Shown here: positions 24,694-34,001 of the stretch, piece by piece
Layout of the letters: the number at the start of each line of letters is the position of its first letter
Position numbering within the stretch: the stretch's first letter is position 1
Program-made: the position numbers and the translations under genes
Source of the DNA: Chitinophaga rhizosphaerae
GTDB lineage: Bacteria; Bacteroidota; Bacteroidia; Chitinophagales; Chitinophagaceae
NCBI RefSeq assembly: GCF_003958645.1
Contig: NZ_RXLO01000002.1
Coordinates: 791,048 to 855,047, forward strand
Direction: 5' to 3'
DNA length: 64,000 nucleotides
Notes under the pieces: generated by a model
Told to the model about the DNA's origin: nothing
The model's database searches: none
The model's input: the letters and a program-made list of their open reading frames with translations, nothing else

Positions 24694-26436
24694 ATGGCTT
24701 GTGCCGGATGTGGTACGGGTGCAGAGGGGAAGCCGACGGGATGCAAGAGCAATGGAGGATGTAGCAGTGGCGGATGTAACCGCCTCAACGTCTTCGACTG
24801 GCTTTCCAATATTCCCTTGAGTGATAGTTTAGCACCATTCGATATTTTAGAAGTAAGTTTTAATAACGGTAGTCGCAAAGATTTCTTCAGAAATTCCACC
24901 AAACAACAGTTCGAGAAGGGCGAAATGGTGGCTGTGGAAGGGATCAGCGGTTTTGACGTAGGCATGGTCAACCTCACCGGCGAACTGGTGAAGTTGCAGA
25001 TGAAGAAGAGACGGGTGGAAGATACACCCGAAGTGAAAAAGGTACTCCGCCGCGCGTCTAACGACGATATGCACCGCATGTCGGAGAACAAAAACCGTGA
25101 GCGGGACGCGCTGATCAAGGCACGTGCCATCGCCCGGAACCTGGGCCTGGAGATGAAGCTTGCAGAAGTGGAAATCCAGGCAGACGGCCGGAAAGCGACT
25201 TTCTTCTACACGGCAGACGACCGTGTCGATTTCCGTGAATTGATTAAAGTATATGCCTCCGAATTCCGTGTAAAGGTGGAAATGCGCCAGATCGGCGCCC
25301 GCCAGGAAGCAGGAAAAGTAGGCGGCATCGGCTCTTGCGGCCGTGAATTGTGCTGCTCCACCTGGCTGACCGATTTCAAATCGGTAAACACGACCGCAGC
25401 CCGTTACCAAAACCTCTCCATCAACCAGGCGAAGCTTTCCGGCCAGTGCGGCCGTCTGAAATGCTGCCTGAACTACGAACTGGATACCTACCTCGACGCC
25501 CTGAAAGATTTCCCCGACGATTGCGATGTGATCGAAACCTCCACAGGCAAAGCCTCGCTGCAGAAAAGGGATATCTTCAAGAACCTGATGTGGTACTCCT
25601 ACGACAACAGCAACAAACAATACCCCCTCACCATCACCCGTGTGAAGGAAATCCGCCAGCTCAATACCCAGGGCATCCGTCCGGACGAGCTGAAGGCGGT
25701 GGAAGTGGTAACGTCCAAACCCAATAAGGAAGCCGATCTCGGGTTTGCCGACGTGGTAGGCCAGATCAGTCTCCGCTCCCTCGAAAAAGCGTCCCAGAAG
25801 CGCAAGGCCAAAAGCCGCGAAAAGCAGAAGGAACAGCAGCAACAAAAGGAGAACAAAGGCAAGGGCGGTGATCAGAAACCCCGGGAGCAACGGCCCGACA
25901 ATCGCGGCGGTGACCAAAAGCCACGCGAAAACCGTGGAGATCAGAAACCACGCGAGCCCAGGCCGGATAACCGGGGCGGAGAACAAAAACCCCGGGAACA
26001 CCGTGAACACCGCGGCGGCGACCAAAAGCCACGCGAAAACCGCGGAGATCAGAAACCACGCGAGAACCGCGGCGGCGAGCAAAAACCCAGGGAACCCCGG
26101 GAGCCCCGCGAAAACCGTGGCGACCAGAAACCCCGGGAACCCCGCGAAAACCGCGGTGGTGATCAAAAACCCCGCGAGCCTCGTGAACCGCGCGAGCCCC
26201 GTGGCGACCAAAAGCCCCGGGAACCCCGCGAAAACCGCGGCGGCGACCAAAAGCCCAGGGAGCCCCGCGGCGATCAGAAACCCCGGGAACCCCGCGGCGG
26301 CGATCAAAAACCCCGCGAGCCTCGCGAACCGCGCGAGCCCCGTGGCGAACAAAAGCCCAGAGAACCACGCGAGAACCGCGGTGGCGATCAAAAGCCCAGG
26401 GAACCACGCGAGCCGAAGCCTGAAAACAATCAATAA
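24694..26436 (+). CDS. ricT: RicT/PSP1 domain protein with a long repetitive tail
   Basis: A 580-residue protein. The N terminus is rich in Cys and Gly (MACAGCGTGAEGKPTGCKSN). Residues about 40-290 form the PSP1 domain with two cysteine clusters, GSCGRELCCSTW (near 214) and LSGQCGRLKCCLNYEL (near 250), as in RicT (YaaT) of Bacillus, where the Ric complex carries iron-sulfur clusters and helps RNase Y mature transcripts. After residue 385 comes a tail of 15 QKPRE-type repeats. The tail is highly charged, surely disordered, and resembles RNA-binding RGG-like tails. Whether the organism has RicA and RicF partners cannot be seen here. Confidence 0.88.
   Translation: MACAGCGTGAEGKPTGCKSNGGCSSGGCNRLNVFDWLSNIPLSDSLAPFDILEVSFNNGSRKDFFRNSTKQQFEKGEMVAVEGISGFDVGMVNLTGELVKLQMKKRRVEDTPEVKKVLRRASNDDMHRMSENKNRERDALIKARAIARNLGLEMKLAEVEIQADGRKATFFYTADDRVDFRELIKVYASEFRVKVEMRQIGARQEAGKVGGIGSCGRELCCSTWLTDFKSVNTTAARYQNLSINQAKLSGQCGRLKCCLNYELDTYLDALKDFPDDCDVIETSTGKASLQKRDIFKNLMWYSYDNSNKQYPLTITRVKEIRQLNTQGIRPDELKAVEVVTSKPNKEADLGFADVVGQISLRSLEKASQKRKAKSREKQKEQQQQKENKGKGGDQKPREQRPDNRGGDQKPRENRGDQKPREPRPDNRGGEQKPREHREHRGGDQKPRENRGDQKPRENRGGEQKPREPREPRENRGDQKPREPRENRGGDQKPREPREPREPRGDQKPREPRENRGGDQKPREPRGDQKPREPRGGDQKPREPREPREPRGEQKPREPRENRGGDQKPREPREPKPENNQ
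25862..26427 (+). repeat. In-frame QKPRE/NRGG repeat in the 3' part of ricT
   Basis: Fifteen copies of (D/E)QKPRE are separated by PRENRGG, PREPREPRG, HREHRGG and similar linkers. At DNA level the units are 24-42 bases long and near identical, so copy number can change by slippage or unequal recombination without frame loss. Confidence 0.9.
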
Positions 26437-26458
26437 TTTTCGAGTACCTTCGTATACA

Positions 26459-26490
26459 AGAGAGACGCATTCCGGTGCGTCTCTCTTTAT
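26459..26490 (+). terminator. Terminator after ricT, directly before the next start codon
   Basis: A perfect 11-base stem (AGAGAGACGCA at 26459-26469, TGCGTCTCTCT at 26476-26486) is followed by TTTATTGT. It ends only about 7 bases before the rhomboid ATG at 26497. Confidence 0.8.
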
Positions 26491-26496
26491 TGTACC

Positions 26497-27957
26497 ATGA
26501 TCGGATTCCCACCCCGATATAGCACCTACGCTTCCCTCTCCCACCGCAGCACGGAGGAACGGCTCATCCTTTTCTGGCTCGCCGCCGAAAGGCTCGAATG
26601 GGAAGTAGGCACCGCCACCCCCGATAGCCTCACCGCCTTCACCCACTTCAGCCTTAAATCGTGGAACGAACAGGTCAGCATCGACTTCTCACAGGAAGAG
26701 ATCGAACTGTTCAGTGTTTCCACCGGCGTACAGGTCCTCGACTTCGGGCGTAACCGCCAGAACGTGATCCGCCTGCTGAGGGCGCTCCATTCCATCGACG
26801 CCGCCATTGCGCCGGATGAACTGGAAGCCGCCATCCGGGAGCGCCGGCACCTTATCCGTCCGGAAGGGGAAACGGTCCATCTCACACGGAGCCGAAGGGT
26901 GGTAAACGGTTTCACGCAGGTTTTCAAGCCGGTGAAAGGTTATTTCGTGACGCCGATCCTCATCGTCCTCAACGCCCTCATCTTCCTCATCACCACCAAC
27001 AAATGGCTGTTCCCGCAAAGTAGCGGCTGGACGCCCGCCGGCGAAGCACTCAACGCCGTGGGCGCCAACTACAAGCCGCTAACGCTCTTCGGTGAGCCAT
27101 GGAGGCTGGTTTCGGCCGGGTTCCTCCATGCCAACGGGTTCCATCTCTTCTTTAATATGTACGCCGTGATGATGTGCGGCATTTACCTGGAGCCCCTCCT
27201 CGGAAGGGCCCGGTTCGCCCTCGTCTATCTCCTGACCGGCATCGGCGGCGCCCTCGCCGGGCTCTGGTGGTACGATATCACGCCTTCCCTCGGCGCTTCC
27301 GCTTCGGTTTTCGGACTGTTCGGGTTTATCCTCGCCCTGCTGCTGCATAAATTCATCGAGCCGCGCGAACGGAAAGCCCTGCTCGTCAGCATCGGGATTT
27401 ATCTCGTCATGAACCTCGCATCCATCTTCTTTTCCACCAATTACGACCATGCCGCGCATTTCGGCGGACTGTTCTGCGGATTATTCATGGGGCTGCTCTG
27501 GCTTCCCGGCCTCCGCCCCACAGCTTCCGCGAAGCGTAAAACGGGCTTCACCGCGCTGGGACTGGCCGTTTGCGGGATCATCTTCTCCGCCGCGTACTTC
27601 CTCGCCCCGCGCGATGTGAATGTTTACCTGGAGAAAAGGACCAAAATGGACGAGAATTACCTCATGGCATCGGGCGCCTACACGGCCCGCACCAACGAGG
27701 AAAGGATGAAATGGCTGAAGAATTACGCCATTTATTATATGGATGAAAACCTGCGCATCATGGACGAAGTCGACAAACTCCACCTGGCACAGGATTCCCG
27801 CAGGCAGAACCGCATCCTGCGCAAGATTTACACCACACAGAAACAATTGTTCGTCTGGAATTATAAAACGCTGTCTGAAGGAAAAAATCCCTACGACACC
27901 GAAATCCTCCGCGCGCTCAAGCAGCTCGACAGCCTGCAGCAGCAGCTCGATTACTAG
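26497..27957 (+). CDS. Rhomboid intramembrane serine protease with extra domains
   Basis: A 486-residue protein. Residues 1-150 are soluble and of unknown fold. The rhomboid core (about 155-345) has six membrane segments, with WRLVSAGFLHANGFHLFFNMYA, the active-site segment LGASASVFGLFG (Ser near 267) and AHFGGLFCGLFMG (His near 320), so it should be active. The last 115 residues are charged and helical. The start codon lies just behind a terminator hairpin, so either a hidden promoter lies within that hairpin or expression depends on read-through. There is no other in-frame Met before the rhomboid core. Substrates are unknown. Confidence 0.85.
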   Translation: MIGFPPRYSTYASLSHRSTEERLILFWLAAERLEWEVGTATPDSLTAFTHFSLKSWNEQVSIDFSQEEIELFSVSTGVQVLDFGRNRQNVIRLLRALHSIDAAIAPDELEAAIRERRHLIRPEGETVHLTRSRRVVNGFTQVFKPVKGYFVTPILIVLNALIFLITTNKWLFPQSSGWTPAGEALNAVGANYKPLTLFGEPWRLVSAGFLHANGFHLFFNMYAVMMCGIYLEPLLGRARFALVYLLTGIGGALAGLWWYDITPSLGASASVFGLFGFILALLLHKFIEPRERKALLVSIGIYLVMNLASIFFSTNYDHAAHFGGLFCGLFMGLLWLPGLRPTASAKRKTGFTALGLAVCGIIFSAAYFLAPRDVNVYLEKRTKMDENYLMASGAYTARTNEERMKWLKNYAIYYMDENLRIMDEVDKLHLAQDSRRQNRILRKIYTTQKQLFVWNYKTLSEGKNPYDTEILRALKQLDSLQQQLDY

Positions 27958-27960
27958 CGC

Positions 27961-29010
27961 CTACTTCTCTTCCTCGAAATACAATTTGTAATAATTCATG
28001 CTCCGCTCCTCGTCGTAGCCGCGCTCGATCATTTCGCGGTTGCCATGCACATATACGTGAAAGTTGCGGTCGAGCTTGAGGATGCTCTTGAAGAATTTCT
28101 GGCCTTTCTTGAATGCCGGGTTGCTGATCTCGAATTCGTCGGGCACGTCGAGCTTGTATTCATCGCGGTAATGATCGCGGTACTCGCGGAAGGCGTCTAC
28201 GGCATCGGGGTGGCCGAGCACTTCCTCCGCAAATTCCTCCATCTTGAATTCTTCCTTCTCTTTAAAATAAGTAGCGGATTTTTTCAGTAGCTCGATCTGG
28301 TCGATCCGGTTCATTTCGAACTCTTCCGGCAGTTTTTTCTGGATGAACTGCTGGCACAGGTCTACCATCGTCTCGGTTTGATGGTAGCTGTCTGCCCGGC
28401 GCTCCACTTGCAGGAACGCGTCTTTCCAGTACACGGCCTCCTGTTTGCTGTTGCTGTCTACGATGCCGACCTTGAACCCTTCTTCCGGTCCGATATTGAA
28501 AACGAGGCAGCCTTTATCGAGTTTGTTGATGTTGATACCGTCGTCGTAGTTCAGTTGGTAGTTTTCGTCGTTGAGGAACACTTTCAGGTAGGTATCGCGG
28601 GTTTCCGACTTGAAAATCCCGATCGCTTCCACCTCTTCGCCATCTACCTGGCATTTCGAGAAATGGGTGATATACAGTTCCCCGCCCTTGATTTTGGGAT
28701 GGGTGGAGTGTTTGTAGAGGTGTTTGGCGATGTTGACGGACTGTTCCTGGAAGTTGTCTTTATTCTCGAAGATGAGGCTGCAATATTTATACACTTCATT
28801 GAGCTGGATATCGGCTTCGTGGGTGAAGCGGAAATATTCGGCCATGTTGGCGAATGGCTGGATGAAGTAGCTGAGGAGCAGGGTGCCGATGGTTTCGTCC
28901 TGCAGTTCGAGCGGTTGCTGCGAAAGCACGAGAGGCTCGTCGTTATTGCCGTTGCCCACCTTATGGATCGTGAGCAGTTCCAGGTCTTTGATATCCGATA
29001 CGTGAATCAT
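27961..29010 (-). CDS. Nucleoid-associated protein, NdpA/YejK family
   Basis: A 349-residue cytosolic protein of the NdpA (37-kDa nucleoid-associated) family by overall pattern: the start LELLTIHKVGNGNNDEPLVL, the middle THFSKCQVDGEEVEAIGIFK and KGCLVFNIGPEEGFKVGIVD, and a C-terminal RNFHVYVHG segment. Members bind the nucleoid in E. coli; their role in Bacteroidota is unstudied. It converges with the rhomboid gene with only three bases between the stops. Confidence 0.8.
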   Translation of the reverse strand: MIHVSDIKDLELLTIHKVGNGNNDEPLVLSQQPLELQDETIGTLLLSYFIQPFANMAEYFRFTHEADIQLNEVYKYCSLIFENKDNFQEQSVNIAKHLYKHSTHPKIKGGELYITHFSKCQVDGEEVEAIGIFKSETRDTYLKVFLNDENYQLNYDDGININKLDKGCLVFNIGPEEGFKVGIVDSNSKQEAVYWKDAFLQVERRADSYHQTETMVDLCQQFIQKKLPEEFEMNRIDQIELLKKSATYFKEKEEFKMEEFAEEVLGHPDAVDAFREYRDHYRDEYKLDVPDEFEISNPAFKKGQKFFKSILKLDRNFHVYVHGNREMIERGYDEERSMNYYKLYFEEEK

Positions 29011-29067
29011 ACGGGCTGCAAATTAGGGGCATTTCCCATTTTCCGTCAAAAAAATTAATTTACCGGT

Positions 29068-29952
29068 ATGAAACGCCTGATCACCGCACTATTGACACTC
29101 TCTGCCACCGTGGCCCTCGGCCAGAAAGCACAGATCCCCTACGTTGCCCGCGACCTTACGAAGGAAAACATGTTTTCCTCCAACATCGAAGGCCCGAATT
29201 TCGACGCCCGTGGCCAGTTGTACGTGGTGAATTTCAAGTACGACGGCACCGTGGGCCTCATCAGCACTGTTACGGGCCGCGGCAATGTGTTCGTGACCCT
29301 GCCAGACAGCAGCATCGCCAACAGCATCGTTTTCGACAAGTCCGGGAATATGCTACTGGCCGACTTTATCGGTCATAACATATTGAAAGTGAACATGAAA
29401 TCCCGGAATATCAGCATTTTCTGCCATTCAGACCGTTTCAACCAGCCTAACGATTTCTGCATCAACGCGAAAGGACAGCTCTTCGCTTCCGATCCCAACT
29501 GGAAAGCCGGCACCGGCCAGATCTGGCGCATCGATCCCGATGGAACGCCCCACCTGCTCCACGGGAGCATGGGCACCACCAACGGCATCTGCCTGAGCCC
29601 CGACGAAAAAACGCTTTACGTCAACGAAAGCGTGCAGCGTAAAATCTGGCAATTCGATATCGATGCCGATGGAAGCATTTCCAACAAACGCCTTTTCGCC
29701 GAGTTCCCCGATTTCGGGTTCGACGGGATGAAGACCGACCGCGAAGGCAACCTCTACGTAACCCGCTATGGCAAAGGCACGATCGTCATGATCACACCGG
29801 AGGGCGAAATCTACCGGGAAATTCCCCTGAAAGGAAAATCCTGCAGCAATCTCGTATTCGGCGGGCACGATGGCCGTACCGTGTACGTGACGCTGCAGGA
29901 TCGCAAATGCATGGAATACTTCCGTGCGGAGATTCCCGGCAAAGGTTTATAA
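29068..29952 (+). CDS. Secreted SMP-30/gluconolactonase-like beta-propeller protein
   Basis: A 294-residue protein with a signal peptide (MKRLITALLTLSATVALGQ). Repeated blade motifs such as NFDARGQLYVVNF, FDKSGNMLLADFIG, INAKGQLFASDP, LSPDEKTLYVNES and DREGNLYVTRYG mark a six-bladed propeller of the SMP-30/LRE family. Some members hydrolyse sugar lactones with a bound metal. Its last six bases overlap the end of the convergent sulfatase gene. A link with the sulfatases in polysaccharide use is possible but not shown. Confidence 0.85.
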   Translation: MKRLITALLTLSATVALGQKAQIPYVARDLTKENMFSSNIEGPNFDARGQLYVVNFKYDGTVGLISTVTGRGNVFVTLPDSSIANSIVFDKSGNMLLADFIGHNILKVNMKSRNISIFCHSDRFNQPNDFCINAKGQLFASDPNWKAGTGQIWRIDPDGTPHLLHGSMGTTNGICLSPDEKTLYVNESVQRKIWQFDIDADGSISNKRLFAEFPDFGFDGMKTDREGNLYVTRYGKGTIVMITPEGEIYREIPLKGKSCSNLVFGGHDGRTVYVTLQDRKCMEYFRAEIPGKGL

Positions 29953-31476
29953 ACCTTTCCGCAGGATAACCATGGCGTCTGTGTCGCCGTAGTGGCCGAT
30001 CTCGTTTTGAAGTTCGGCTACCAGTTTCGCCTGGATTTTCTGGTATTTTTTCTGACCGTAAAGGTTCTTCATCTCTGAAGGGTCTTTCTTCAGATCGTAC
30101 AGCTCCCAGCCTTCCACACGCTTGTAGAACCGGATGAGCTTGTACCGTTCCGTGCGCACCCCGAAGTGCGGAGATACCGCGTGCTCGCCGTTTTCATAAT
30201 AATGGTAATACATCGACTTGCGGGATTTTCCCTTTCCCGAAAGCTTCGGCAGGAAAGATGCTCCCTGCATATCCGCGGGAACTTTCGCGCCGGCGGCCTG
30301 TAATAACGTAGGCGCGATGTCGAGGTTCATGACGAAATCGTTGTTGACGGAACCGGGCTTCGCGGCACCGGGGTACCGCATCACCAGGGGCGTGCGGAAA
30401 GATTCCTCGTACATGAAACGCTTGTCGAACCAGCCGTGCTCGCCGAGATAAAAACCCTGGTCGGACATATAAATCACGATGGTATTATCGGTGAGCCCGT
30501 GGCGGTCGAGGTAATCGAGCGTGCGGCCGATGTTGCGGTCGAGCGAAAGCGCAGTGCTCATGTAATCGCGCATGTACCGCTGGAATTTCCACTGTGCGAA
30601 GCCTTCTTCGGTGAAGCGGACGGTTTTGAGCCCGTCTGCAATGGGGCCGTAGAATGCGTCGAACTTCGCGCGCTGTGCGGGGTTCATACGTTTGATGTTA
30701 CCGTCGCGGTTGGCTTCGGCGCTGTCTCCGAACATTTTGAGGTCGTAGCCCATGATCATGGATTTCGATACGCTCATTTCCTGTATGGCGGCGGCTTTCC
30801 GGCCTTCATAATTATCGCGGAAATTCGCCGGGAGGTTGAACGTCGTGTTTTCGTAGGCGCCCATGTCGGTAGTGTCGGGGATCCAGGTGCGATGGGTGGC
30901 TTTGTGGCCGATGACCAAACAGAAAGGCTGGGTGGTATCGCGCCCGTCGAGCCATTTTTCGGCCTCGTCTTCTATGACGTTGGTCACATATCCGTCGAAC
31001 CTTTTCTTCGATCCGTCCATCATGAGGAAATCCGGGTTGTAATAGGAACCTTGCCCGGGGAGCACCTGCCAGTACGAGAACCCCTGTGGCTGGGTTTCCA
31101 GGTGCCACTTCCCGATCCACGCGGTATTGTAGCCGATTTTGCCGAGCTCTTTGATGAAAGTGTTCTGGCTGCCGTCGAACCGGGAATGTTCGTTATCCCT
31201 GAACCCGTTGCGGTGGCTGTGTTTACCGGTCAGGATCACCGCGCGGCTGGGGCCGCAGATGGAATTGGTGACGTAGGCGCGGTTGAATTTCACGCCTTCC
31301 CGCGCAATGCGGTCGATGTTGGGCGTTCGTGCATGCTGCCCGCCGTAGGCGCCGATGGCCTGGAAGGCGTGGTCGTCCGAAACGATGAGGATGATGTTGG
31401 GCTTGCGCTGCGCCATTGCTGTGCCGGAAAGCCCCAGCAACAGGGCCGCAGCGGCAGCCAGTCGTTGTATCTGCAT
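29947..31476 (-). CDS. Secreted sulfatase 1
   Basis: A 509-residue S1-type sulfatase with a signal peptide (MQIQRLAAAAALLLGLSGTA). The metal site begins with IILIVSDDHAF, and the formylglycine motif is CGPSR within NSICGPSRAVILTGKHSH; the Cys must be oxidised by a maturase not present in the window. IGKWHL, and GLTDNTIVIYMSDQGFYLGEHG carry other active-site residues. It likely removes sulfate from a glycan such as a host or algal polysaccharide; the substrate cannot be told. The second sulfatase lies 7 bases upstream, so they form an operon. Confidence 0.93.
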   Translation of the reverse strand: MQIQRLAAAAALLLGLSGTAMAQRKPNIILIVSDDHAFQAIGAYGGQHARTPNIDRIAREGVKFNRAYVTNSICGPSRAVILTGKHSHRNGFRDNEHSRFDGSQNTFIKELGKIGYNTAWIGKWHLETQPQGFSYWQVLPGQGSYYNPDFLMMDGSKKRFDGYVTNVIEDEAEKWLDGRDTTQPFCLVIGHKATHRTWIPDTTDMGAYENTTFNLPANFRDNYEGRKAAAIQEMSVSKSMIMGYDLKMFGDSAEANRDGNIKRMNPAQRAKFDAFYGPIADGLKTVRFTEEGFAQWKFQRYMRDYMSTALSLDRNIGRTLDYLDRHGLTDNTIVIYMSDQGFYLGEHGWFDKRFMYEESFRTPLVMRYPGAAKPGSVNNDFVMNLDIAPTLLQAAGAKVPADMQGASFLPKLSGKGKSRKSMYYHYYENGEHAVSPHFGVRTERYKLIRFYKRVEGWELYDLKKDPSEMKNLYGQKKYQKIQAKLVAELQNEIGHYGDTDAMVILRKGL

Positions 31477-31483
31477 ATTCGAG

Positions 31484-33007
31484 TTATTCGGTTTCGTCGG
31501 GGAAAGGCGCGGCTTTCCCGGTGTTTTTCAGCGGCGGCATTTGCGCTTTCCATTCACGCAGCCGGTCAGACAGCAGTGCGGAAAGGGCTTTTACCTTTGC
31601 GGGGTTGGCGGCGGAAAGGTCGTTCGATTCGCGAAGATCGGCTTCGATGTCGTACAATTCCTTTTTCCCGTTCCGCATGTTATAGATCATTTTCCAGCGG
31701 CCCTGGCGAATGGCGGATTTGTAATTGATACCCGGCCCGTCCTGCTGCTGCCATTTGTTCGGAAAATGCCACACCAGTGATCGCGTGGAATCGGCGGAGC
31801 GGGGGTTTTGCAATACGTTCACGAAACTTCTCCCGTCTACCGGCTGCGCCGTTTTATATTGCCGGACACCGGCCATGGCGAGTATCGTCGGGAAAAAATC
31901 TTCGATCATCACGTATTGCTTCGTCATCGATCCTGCTTTGGTCACGCCCGGCCATTTCACGATCATCGGCTCGCGGATGCCGCCTTCGTACATGGAACCT
32001 TTCCCGGCTTTCAGGGGCAGGTTTTGCGTGTGCGAAGGGCCGCCGCGCGGGGGCGAATAACTGAGGCCGCCGTTGTCGCTCATAAAAATAATCACCGTTT
32101 GTTTGTCGATGTTCTTTTTCCGGAGATAATCCATGATATCGCCCAAACTTTTATCCATTCCTTCCAACAGCGATGCATACCGCGCCTCGATCGTGTCCAG
32201 CCCGGCGTCGAGGTAACGCTGCAGGAAACGTTGATCGCCCTGGATGGGGTCGTGAACGGCGTAATGGCCGAGATGGAGGAAGAAAGGCTGTTGGGTTTTG
32301 ACGGGCGTTTCGATGGATTTGATCGCTTCTACGGTGAGGGCTTCGGTGAGGAAAGTTTCGGTGCCCCAATATTCCTCGAGATCCGGAACGGCCTGTGCGC
32401 TCGCTTTCCCGGGGAGGTTCCCGTAATTTTCCTTGCCCTGGTAACTTTGCGGATGCCCCGCCGCATGGCCGCCCACGTTCACGGTAAAACCAAAGTTATA
32501 CGGACTGGCGCCGGGCGTGCCCTGCGAGCCCCAATGCGCCTTGCCCACGTGCACCGTGAAATATCCCGCGTCGCGGAGCAGTTGCGGCAACGGTGTGGCA
32601 TGCACGGAGCCGGGAATCCCCGCTACAGGACTGCAACCGTTAATGTTCCAGTCCAGCGGCCCGAACTGATCGTCTGGCCGGTCCGTCGGCCGGTCTTTCA
32701 CCGGCGATGTCCAGTTCGTGACGCGGTGCCGCGCGGCGTTCATGCCGGTCATGAGGCTTACGCGCGTGGGCGTGCACACCGGTGTGGCGTATGCCTGGGA
32801 GAATTTCATCCCCTCGGCCGCCAGCCTTTCCATATTCGGTGTGTGGTACCGTTTGTTCAGCGGATAGGTGCTGTCGCCCAATGGGAGCGACGTATCCATC
32901 CAGCCCATATCGTCGACGAGAAAAACGATGATGTTCGGCCGTTGTTGTGCCTGCGCCATCGCCGGGAGCAGCATTCCGGCGAGGAGGGTAATATTCAGTA
33001 GCTTCAT
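31484..33007 (-). CDS. Secreted sulfatase 2
   Basis: A 507-residue sulfatase with a signal peptide (MKLLNITLLAGMLLPAMAQA). The formylglycine motif is CTPTR (PVCTPTRVSLMTGMNAARH), with Thr where many family members have Ser. IIVFLVDDMGW, VGKAHWG and VIIFMSDNGGLSY complete the metal and sulfate site. It is not a close copy of sulfatase 1, which suggests different linkages are attacked. It is the first gene of the two-gene operon. Confidence 0.93.
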   Translation of the reverse strand: MKLLNITLLAGMLLPAMAQAQQRPNIIVFLVDDMGWMDTSLPLGDSTYPLNKRYHTPNMERLAAEGMKFSQAYATPVCTPTRVSLMTGMNAARHRVTNWTSPVKDRPTDRPDDQFGPLDWNINGCSPVAGIPGSVHATPLPQLLRDAGYFTVHVGKAHWGSQGTPGASPYNFGFTVNVGGHAAGHPQSYQGKENYGNLPGKASAQAVPDLEEYWGTETFLTEALTVEAIKSIETPVKTQQPFFLHLGHYAVHDPIQGDQRFLQRYLDAGLDTIEARYASLLEGMDKSLGDIMDYLRKKNIDKQTVIIFMSDNGGLSYSPPRGGPSHTQNLPLKAGKGSMYEGGIREPMIVKWPGVTKAGSMTKQYVMIEDFFPTILAMAGVRQYKTAQPVDGRSFVNVLQNPRSADSTRSLVWHFPNKWQQQDGPGINYKSAIRQGRWKMIYNMRNGKKELYDIEADLRESNDLSAANPAKVKALSALLSDRLREWKAQMPPLKNTGKAAPFPDETE

Positions 33008-33134
33008 GGTTCGCTCTTTTTAGATGCGTTTGCTATATCATACTCGCGGAGAAGGCTTCCACGCCTGCCAATATAACGTCCGTTACGGCAATTTCCCAGT
33101 TTTCTGTATCAGCGGCATCCCGGGCACCGATAAC

Positions 33135-33162
33135 AAAAAGGCGGACCGTTGCCGGACCGCCT
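33135..33162 (-). terminator. Terminator after fabG
   Basis: On the minus strand GGCGG-CCG and CGG-CCGCC pair around GCAA with one T-T mismatch, followed by TTTTTGTT. Confidence 0.75.
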
Positions 33163-33187
33163 TCATCATATTTCAAATAATTGATTA

Positions 33188-33937
33188 TCAGGTATTAAGA
33201 CCACCGCAAACGCTCAAGGTCTGGCCGGTAACGTAGGCGCTCATGTCGGAAGCGAGGAAGAGGCAAACGTTGGCGATATCGTCGGTGGAGCCGAATTTAC
33301 CCAGGGGAATTTTGTCCAGGTAAGCTTTGGCGCCTTCGCCGTCTTTCAGGTAATGGGTCATATCGGTTTCGATGAAGCCCGGAGCCACGGAGTTCACGCG
33401 AACGTTGCGGCTGCCCAGCTCCTGCGCGATGGATTTCGAGAAACCGATGATCCCCGCTTTGGAAGCCGCGTAGCTGCTCTGGCCCGCATTGCCTTTGATA
33501 CCGATGATGGAGCTCATGTTGATGATGCTGCCTTTTTTGGCTTTCATCATCGGGCGCACCACCAGCTTCGTCATATTGAAGACGCTTTTCAGGTTCACGT
33601 CCATCACCTCGTCCCACTGCTCGGGGCTCATACGGAGGATCAGGTTGTCTTTGGATATACCGGCGTTGTTCACGCAAATATCAACAGTGCCGAACTCTTT
33701 CACCACATCGTTTACCAGCGCTTCGCATTCTTCGAACACGCCGGCGTTGCTTTTGTATGCTTTTGCTTTCACACCGAGCGCCTGCAGTCTGGCTTCGAGC
33801 GCTTTGGCTTTTTCATCGGAGCTTACATACGTAAAAGCGACATGTGCGCCCTGTTCGGCGAACTTCAGCGCGATCGCTTCACCGATCCCACGGCTGGCAC
33901 CTGTAACGATGGCTACTTTGTTGTCCAGTAATTTCAT
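33188..33937 (-). CDS. fabG: 3-oxoacyl-[acyl-carrier-protein] reductase
   Basis: A 249-residue short-chain dehydrogenase of the FabG type, reducing 3-oxoacyl-ACP with NADPH in fatty acid synthesis. The cofactor motif TGASRGIGEAIA begins at residue 12, CVNNAGI follows, and the catalytic Ser, Tyr and Lys lie in NMSSIIGIKGNAGQSSYAAS plus KAG. FIETDMT is also typical of FabG. The distance to the GH3-family gene upstream is 64 bases. Confidence 0.92.
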   Translation of the reverse strand: MKLLDNKVAIVTGASRGIGEAIALKFAEQGAHVAFTYVSSDEKAKALEARLQALGVKAKAYKSNAGVFEECEALVNDVVKEFGTVDICVNNAGISKDNLILRMSPEQWDEVMDVNLKSVFNMTKLVVRPMMKAKKGSIINMSSIIGIKGNAGQSSYAASKAGIIGFSKSIAQELGSRNVRVNSVAPGFIETDMTHYLKDGEGAKAYLDKIPLGKFGSTDDIANVCLFLASDMSAYVTGQTLSVCGGLNT

Positions 33938-34001
33938 TGTAACTGTGTAGTTTTAACTTTAGTCTGATGATGAGTGAAGGTATTGAAAATTACATCTTTC
34001 C

